A DNA stretch of 64,000 nt from Sebastes aleutianus (Eukaryota; Chordata; Actinopteri; Perciformes; Sebastidae). Every line of letters starts with the position of its first letter. The stretch's first letter is position 1. The notes under the pieces were generated by a model. It did no database searches. It was not told the origin of the DNA and saw only the letters and a list, made by a program, of their open reading frames with translations. Position numbers and translations under genes: made by a program. Of this stretch, positions 48,817 to 57,300 are shown piece after piece. The stretch spans positions 9,427,834-9,491,833 of the forward strand of contig CAKAKS010000060.1 of NCBI GenBank assembly GCA_916700875.1, read 5' to 3'.

Positions 48817-49586
48817 AAGGGACTGTTTGTAAGATTCAGAAATGCTTGTTAACAGCGACACCTGTGGCCGTTAAGTCTACGAAAGTCAGCGTCGGGCTCG
48901 TACTTTCTCAGTCCACATAGACATGAACGAGCATCACTCAAAACAGTGAGGAGACACACGTCAGCTAAAACCACAATATCACTCTATATTTCACCTGCTT
49001 GGCAGTAATGTTAGCTGACCAGACGAAGTCTCTACATGAATCACTGCTGATCCTAGTGTTGGCTTTTCCTGCTTCAGGCTACCGACCACGGTGGGAGGGA
49101 ACAGGGGAGACACCGGCACCCAGTCGGAGACGATAACGTTTCTCGTTGCGGAGCTCCGTCACTTCACAAGACACGGGAAACCTCTGTTGGTCTGGAGGAG
49201 CTGCAGCATTTATTTCTGCACAAACGTCCACTGTACATTCACTAGATATTCTCAGAGCTACGAAGTCTCCTGCAGTGTGTAGTGTGCGCGCATGCACGTG
49301 AGGTGGAGCGAGCTGAGTGAAGGCAAGCAGGCAGAGGAGCAGAGTACAGCAGAGACTCCGGCCCTGGAGACCAAAGCTACGGTCTCCCCCACGTACTACG
49401 ACCGCAGCCAACACTGTCTAACAGACAGGCTTCACTAGATAGAACTTTGTGGTTTTGGTGCTTCCGTGTAGTTTGTGTTGGAGTCTGAGTCTGAACAGCA
49501 TAGCCACACGCAAGCGCGCATATGCGAGCGCGCATGGGACACCGACCCGGGTGATTTATATGTGTAAGAAGTTAAAAAAACGGTCC
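48817..49586 (+). mobile_element. dispersed element F, copy 1, with short terminal inverted repeats
   Basis: The ends are TTTAAAGGGACTGTTTGTAA and the inverse of TTTAAAGGGACCGTTTTTTT. The interior is GC-richer than its surroundings and contains TAACAGCGACACCTGTGGCC, CATGCACGTGAGGTGGAGCG and GCGCGCATATGCGAGCGCGC. Non-coding, though it gives open frames on both strands. It ends about 200 bases before the proposed cmtm6 exon 1. Confidence 0.75.
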
Positions 49587-49799
49587 CTTTAAAAAATTGG
49601 AGTACATTTAAAATGTAAAATAGTTTTTGTCAATTTAACATTTTTAAGTTTTAAGTTTTCAATCGTAGTCAAATATTTTTTAAAATCAGTATCTTTAAAA
49701 GTATAAAAGGAGGATATTATTTTACCATTTCATGGTGTTGAAATCATCTCCCATCCTGGGCTACCAAAAAACACTTTTAATGTGAAAGTTTTAACCGGA

Positions 49800-49959
49800 A
49801 GCGGATCTTCCTCCGTCTGACTTGAAGGAACAAAATTAAATGCGGAAGTTTGACTGAAGGCAGTTTAGTTTGTTGAGCTGAGAAACAAAAGCAACACGTT
49901 GAAGCTGAACTGCGCAGCTGGAAACTCTACTTTTCTGCGGACCGGAAGAAACCTGAACG
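49800..49959 (+). other. cmtm6: cmtm6 exon 1, non-coding, with promoter (5' end estimated)
   Basis: The exon ends CCTGAACG before the donor GTGAGTTT at 49960. No TATA box is seen. Two ETS-type sites (ACCGGAAG) lie near 49793-49801 and 49941-49948, a common promoter feature of widely expressed genes. The 5' end is a guess. The exon carries no in-frame ATG that joins exon 2. A 770-base dispersed element ends about 200 bases upstream. Confidence 0.45.
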
Positions 49960-51200
49960 GTGAGTTTGTTTCTCAAACATTCACGTTTTATTTCCTCTTT
50001 TTTTACTATTTACTAACTTCCTGTTTGAGCGGGTCAGTTCAGCAGATCTTAGGCCACCATTAACAGTTGATGAGTCCCAGAGACGTCGTCCCACCTGCGG
50101 CTGCGGGGGGACCGACACACACCAGACTGCATTCACGATTCTGTAGATTTACCTTTTAACGTCGTTTCTTTAGAGAAGAGACACTATACCCGGGTTAAAA
50201 TCTCTCCATATTCAATAAAAAGACCCGTTCTTCACTTCGGCATGAATCACAAACACGCCCAGCTCTGTTTATGTGAAACAGTCACATCGGAAAGTGTTTA
50301 CTCGCCTGCTATTCACCTCCAACTCTTTCCCACCAAACCGCCCAGATGGTGACGGCGGGAGCGGTTTGTGTGAACTATAAAAGATGAGATATCGCTCAAA
50401 TCAACTGCGGCATGGTTGTTAAACCATATGCCGAATCCACTATAACACACCTCCGCCTACGTTAGAGCCGTGAATCTTGATCTGTGATGTTTCTGTGTTT
50501 GTCTGTGAGCACGGGATCGTTAAATAACCATTTTTTAAAATACAGTTTCATGTTCCATCTGGGGCTCACTCAGTTTTATTAGCAGGTTAATCATCAGTGT
50601 TCGCATTGCAACACCTGCTCTCTACCTGTACCTGCTTACTTTCACTTTCACTGTCAAAGACAATGAGGGCCATAAAAACAAAATGTACATTAATATATAT
50701 AAATGAACCTCAAACTTCCAACAAACAACTTCTTCTTCTTCTTCTAATTCTTCTTCTTCTAATTCTGACATGTTGGGCTCCACTTCTTCAGGCATGGGAT
50801 GTTACTGCTACCATTGTTAAAACAATTAAGTAAAAGCTTGTCACATTATTCATGTCATGATAATATAATAATAATTATATCATCATAATAATTTAATGAT
50901 AAAGTGTCTCAATGTGGCGAGAAATATTTGAAAGAGAATCACTATTACTAAGGAAAAGTGTGTTAAAGTCTGATTACTGTTAGTCGATTAATCAGTAGTG
51001 GACTAAAGGTTTCAGAGTTTAATTTATAAAACCATCAGATTTGATAAACCCTTCATATGTTTTCTGTGTACAAATCTTAATTTGTAAAGTAACTAAAGCT
51101 GTCGGATAAATGTGGTGGAGTACAAGTAGGCCTAGAAAGTAGCATGAAAATAAAATACTCAAGTATTGAATGACTGTAATACTGTAGTTTCTGTGTTCAG
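49960..51200. other. cmtm6: cmtm6 intron 1
   Basis: The first 500 bases are richer in CpG than the rest, as often seen just after a promoter. A TTCTTCTTCTTCT run is at 50731-50762. No other exon seen. Confidence 0.5.
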
Positions 51201-51318
51201 CTCCATCATGGCTGGAGTTTACTCCGCGACGACAGCTCCAAACCCCAAATCCTCCTGGTTCATGGTCCCGTCAGAAAATCTGGATACGATCCGCTGTGGG
51301 ATTAAAGTCATCGAAGTG
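51201..51318 (+). CDS. cmtm6: cmtm6 exon 2: start codon and cytosolic N-terminus
   Basis: The acceptor is CTGTGTTCAG; ATG is at 51208 in the context CCATCATGG. The peptide begins MAGVYSATTAPNPKSSWFMV and ends GIKVIEV, before donor GTAAGT. The tail is Ser/Thr/Pro rich, then amphipathic, then enters the first membrane segment at the exon end. Confidence 0.85.
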
Positions 51319-54300
51319 GTAAGTTCAAAGACTCCTGAGCTAACTGCTAACACATCTGGATCACGTCATACAGTCAGAACATCAACAGGGAGTGCGTTGT
51401 GTCAGACGATCTGAGTGTGTAATCAATACATGATCGTGTGTGTGTGTGTGTGTGTGTGTCAACATGAAGAGGAAAATGATGCAGGAGCTGATTTTACTGG
51501 TGTCCCTGAACTACACACCTGTTCACCTGAACAGATTTCGGTCAGATCGATACTCTGTGTTTCACCAACGCAGTCGCCAGAAAAACTGTTGGCATCGTAT
51601 GATTCTGCAAACCGCGGTAGACGTTACATGTAAGCCTCGTATCACGCTTGCAGAAACGCATAATACCACGTGGTTAACGTTGAGAAACGGTTGGTTAGGT
51701 TTAGGCAACAACACTACTTGGTTAAGGTTATAAAAAAGATCATGGCTTGTATTTATTATAACATAACATCATAGAGTAATAACATAGCGTAACAACGTAG
51801 AGTAACAACGTAGCGCAACAACGTAGCGCAACAACGTAGCGCAACAACGTAGCGCAACAACATAGCGCAAGTAAATATCAACCGCCTTTAGCGGCATAAC
51901 AACATTATGTAAAACAACGTTTTGCAACTAACGATTATTGTCGTAGTTGATTAATCTGTTTATTATTTTCTCGATTAATCGATTAGTTGTTTGGTCTATA
52001 AAATGCTGATCAGTGTTTCCCAAAGACCAAGACGACGTCCTCAAATGTTTCAAAGATATTCAGTTTACTATCATAGAGGAGGAAAGAAACCAGAAAATAT
52101 TCACATTTAAGAAACTTTTTTTTTCTTTAAAAATGACTCAAACCGATTAATTGATTATCAAAATAGTTGGTGATTAATTTAATAATTGACAACTAATCAG
52201 TTAACCGTTGCAGCGTTAGGAACAATGTAAAGTCAATGTTGAGTTTTAGTTTCACACTGTGTTTGTTTGACCCATCCACCCGTAGTGGACTTTCTCTGTC
52301 TTTATACTCGTTATTTTACCCCCTAACTTTGAATAACGGTCGCTCGTTGTACGACTTCACCTGCTCTGGCCTTTACACAACCCATAATATCAACACAGAG
52401 CTCCACCTGGTTTATATACAAAATACAGGCTGGTGTCAGACCAGTATCAGGTCTGCTCCCAGTAACAGTTAATATAGTTTATTTCACTGCTTCAGTCACT
52501 CTGAATGTTCCTGATAAAACTGCATTAAAGCTGTAAAACTGCTGCAGGAGACAAAAGTTTTCTGAAGGAGTGAAATCGGGATGATACCAGAAGTTTAGTA
52601 GTCGATACCTTTTAAAAAAGTCTGAAAAAAAATATCAAAAAGTTCCAAAGAAAATTTGAAAAAGTCTGAAAAAAAACCCACCACTGAAACTCCATGATTC
52701 TCGATATTAACTCGATACCACGGTAAAAAAAGTAAAACAATTAATCCCATGTACTTCAACATCCACTCCTTTATTACCAGTTGCATACTGGTTTTTGTTA
52801 GGAAGTTAAAAAGGTCATAATTCCCTCTCTATTATTTGTTTTATATTGCTTTGTAATATTGAAATATTGCAATATTACAACACTGTGCTATTGACAAGCC
52901 GGCCGCAGGGGATGACAAGCAACCACCACAACCTCTATGTTCACGTTATTCTTTTTTGAATTATCTGCAGTGGGAGCACCGCGTATTACTAGTGCTGCAC
53001 ATTTAATCAAAATTGAATCGAAATCGCAATATGACCACTACAATTTTCAAATTGCAATATTCGTTAACGGTGAAATGTGTGTCAAGGTTACATTTTAAAT
53101 TAATTATCGTCATGCTGCAGAGATATCCTGACAATGACTGATATATTCGACTTCAGGGCATCTCTGACTACATACATGCTGAAAATCAAACATTTTTACT
53201 GTATTAATTTAGATATTTTCCAAAATAAAAGTCCCTAGAAGTGTGTGATATAACTTTTTCCCATGGTCTATTGTTAAAAAAAGTTAACAAAAATCAAAAT
53301 AAATGGTAATATCGAATCACAATACTTAAAAATCGCAATACATATCAAATTGGCACCTAAGTATCGTGATAGTAATAAATCTGGAGATAGGTGTATCAGC
53401 CCAGCCCTAGTACCAAAGTATTGCTTCTCCTTACATGCCTTGAGTGAAATAGAGCATTGTTGGGGACTATTTTCATTGGAAGAGATTTCAGGATTTGGTA
53501 CACATGCAATACTGTGCGTGTGTATTAGAGTGTAGTGTGTGTAACCACGGTGTGACTGGACCTTCCTCCTCCAGCAGCTCTCCAGGAAGCCGCAGATTGG
53601 GAAGTGAAAGTGCTGCAGAGCCGACGGTTTGTGAGCAGAGAGCTGTCGTTAGCAGATCTCAGAGCTGCTGACCCTCCGCTGTCGCAACAGTTAACAGGGG
53701 GGGGGGGATCCGGCCTGCATGTTAGTGAGTGTTGGACAAAAAGAGGATGTGCAGGGAGGGAGGACAGATCTGTGTTAAAAACTCCTGCATGAGGCCAAAA
53801 AATGTTTTTTATCTGAAGTCCAACTTCAGGAGCTTTCTGAGGACTTCCATTCGGAGATGGAAGAGGTATTCAGATCCTTTACTGCAGTAAAAGTACTGAT
53901 ACCACACTGTGAAAATACTGCAACTAAAAGTCCTGCATTCAAAAAGTATGTAATTATTAGAGCTGGGACGATGCACCATCTCCTGATTCGATACTATCAT
54001 GATACTTGGGTGCTGATTCAATATATATTGCGATTTGATATTATGATTTATTGTGATTTTTGTTAACTTTTTTAACACTAGACCATGAGAAAAAGTTGAA
54101 TCATACCTTTTTAGGGACTTTTACTTTGGAAAATATCTAAATTAATACAGTAAAAATGTTTGATTTTCAGCATGTATGTAGTCAGAGATGTCCTGAAGTC
54201 AAATATATCAGTCATTGTCAGGAATTATTTATTTTATAAATTTTTCCAGCAACCCAGAAATCAAAGAATAAAGACATTTCCCTCACAAATCAGTGGGATT

Positions 54301-57300
54301 TTTTTTCAATTTCGAAGGGACATGTAATGTTTTATACTTCTGGTGAATATAATCCAATCAATCTTATCTTAAATAAACAAACCAACGCCGGTGAAGACAT
54401 AGCCTTTGGCCTTGAAGGAGGTAATAAATGTCAGTATATGGGTGCTCTACAGTTGTAGCGTCGGCCCATTTGACAACGGAGATGAGAGTGATGGCTGGCT
54501 TGACCGCACGTTACCACGATACGATAACGTTTCCTGTCCGTGACAGAGTTAGCATGCAGCTTTAGCTGTGATGTCTAGCTCTGCTTTTCCTGCAATGTGT
54601 GAAACCCAAAGTGTTTACGGCTTTGGATTTAACATGTGAGGGTGCAGGTCGTATCCACGCAGACCCTCCGACGTTTTCTTCTTTCTCGTTTCGGCTCACT
54701 GCGGTTTGTTTCGGTTGACGGATACGGAACGGATATGACGTCACGTTACTCAGACTACAACAATAAAAGCGGTAACTTCCTTCTACCTCCACATAGACTC
54801 AAATGGAGCAAATATATTGATTCTGGCATTAAAACATCAATTTCAAAATCTTTTAAAAAAAAAAAAAATCGCGATACATAGGTGAATGGATATCTTCCCC
54901 ATCCCTAGTAAAGACTATAGAATATATAAAGAGAAACAGAATATATTGATGATAATAAATAATGATCTGAGTGGTGTTATAGTCCGTGATGTCTACTGCT
55001 GATTCCATTAATAACAAAGAACGTATATTGATAAGAAGTGAAAGTCAATTGTTCGTTTCATTGCAACATCAGCGCCCAGCAGCAGAGCTACACGTCCGCC
55101 ATTTTGGACTGAAAGCGACTACCGGACGCCAGTAAAACGTCCGCCTACAAAGAGCCGTACAAAAGTAAAACTAAATTATTTCTACATTCTACCGAAATGT
55201 CCTGTGTTGAACAATGAAAATATTATAAATATAAGAAGCGTTTCAGTCCAAAATGGCGGCAGCTGCTGTCTCTTTGCTTCTATACTCTTTGTTAATAAAC
55301 ACTATGGATTTGGATCTGTGTTCAACTTCCCCTAAACAAGTTGCTTTGTAGGAAATGTAAGATTCAGTGTTTTAAAAGTAGTTTTTTATTTCAACTAGTT
55401 CATGGTAGAGTAACATGTAAATCATCACTAAATAATCACTGATGCGTCTTCCTGCTCTGTGTGAGTCCCGAGAGATTTAATAAACAAAGTCTCTTCTTCT
55501 TTTAACACAAACATGTCGGTGGATCTTCAGTCAGGTGTTAATGAGCTGCAGGACGCTGAGATCTGTTAGAGAGGCATTTAACACGTCATGTGAGTGTTAG
55601 TCAGGAATCTTCAGAGGAGAAACTGCTCTAAAATGATTAAATAAACCATGTTCAGCTCAGATGTAAGTGGAGTAATGCCTCTGCAGCTCCACTGGGTTTT
55701 GTACCAGTGGCTTGGTACCAGTGGTTTCTGAAGACCAGAGGAGAGTCTGTTTGAGTCTCGGCTGACGTCAGACGTCTTATTTTAGCTCTGTGGTTCAGGG
55801 TTCGTCTCTGTTTGAAACACAAAGACTTTTTATAACCTGCCGTCCTGCTGTAAAACCAGTGGTGTAATGGGAGCCCAGTCTGGAGTCTGGTTTACCACAC
55901 CACCCAAATATACAGCAGAGAGGGACAAAACTACATGTATGCTCCCGTCCTGCACATCCTCCTGTATTTAAAGCTCCACTCAACTCTATTATACATATTA
56001 TTAATGCATCAAATGACTGGCTGTTTAGCCTCTTTAGCGCCTAGTTCTGGTTTGAGTGGGTCTGTTGAGGCAGGAAGCAGAAGTTTAGAGGTTCATCTGC
56101 AAAATGTTGCTCAAAAAGATGCTAAATGATCCTGTTTTTAAAGAGTGGATCACAAGTTTTTATTAAAACAACGTGTACGAGTTATAGCCAGAAACATGTT
56201 TTGAGAGGTCACAGTGACTTTTGACCTTTGACCACCCAAATCTAATCAGGTCCTCCTTTGAGTCCAGGTGGACGTTTGTGCCGAATTTTAAGAAATTCCC
56301 ACCATGAAATTGTTTTCCTCTGTAGGAGACACTCTTAACCAACTTCCAGCTTCCTTAAATTTAAAATTTCAGATTTTTCTGAAGTATTTTTACGTTCCTT
56401 CGCAATGAGTTATTTCACAATAAATGTGGTGTTTCCTCTGATTCATAGAGGAAGGCTGAACGCTGATGGCAGCATACAGCATGGATGTGTAATATCATTA
56501 GTATATATTTAATTAAATATAATATAATATAATATAATATAGATAATTAAATTAACTTTATTACAGCAACTGGTTGGCAGCGGGTGTTTCTGCTCAGTGT
56601 CAGGTTTAAACGCTGGTGGAGGGCGTGGCTTCACCGGACCGTACCATTAATGTTCCTGTGGGGGGTTGAGGAGTCTGTCCAGCAGGACGAGGCTGACCTC
56701 CTCTTCCTCTTCCTGTTGACTCAGTGTGGTTCAGACTCGCCCAGGCCAGGACGCCCTCACGGTGTGTGTGTTGGTGTGTGTTGGTGTGTGTTGGTGTGTG
56801 TGTATGTATGTGGGTGTGTTGGTGTGTTAAAGAGCAGCCGCCGCCCACGCTGTCAAGCGGTCTGAGCGGTTTTACAACACTGACTTCACTTTTAATGAAA
56901 CACACAGAGTCAGCAGCTCCCAGTGTGACTGTGCATTGACTTTATTGTATATATTTACTGCAGTGTATCGTTTCCTTTTTATCTCAGGCTGCTGGGACCA
57001 AAGAGCTATAATGGGATGTAATGCAATATATACTAAACATATTACAGTGGTTGTCACAAATTAGTACAACGTAGTACAAAATGTAAATCACACTTTGGTG
57101 TTTTAGTTTCACTTCTTTACTTAAAGGAACAGTGTGCAGTAGGGCTGTGTATTGGCAAGATTCTGGCGATACGATACGTTTCATGATACAGGGGTTACGA
57201 TTCAATATATAGTGATCTATTGCGATACTGTAAGCAAGGCGATTTATTGTGATTTTTTTAATCTCATTTTAGGAAAACTGTCATAGTATAAAGAACACAC

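Noticed and set aside
49079..49414. 111-codon minus frame with a signal-peptide-like Leu/Cys stretch
   Set aside because: It lies within dispersed element F, and the inverted copy at 58.7-59.4 kb has the matching frames broken, so there is no sign of protein selection.
56584..56905. Opposite-strand frames of 93 and 99 codons
   Set aside because: Overlap each other across a GT-type repeat; no domain.
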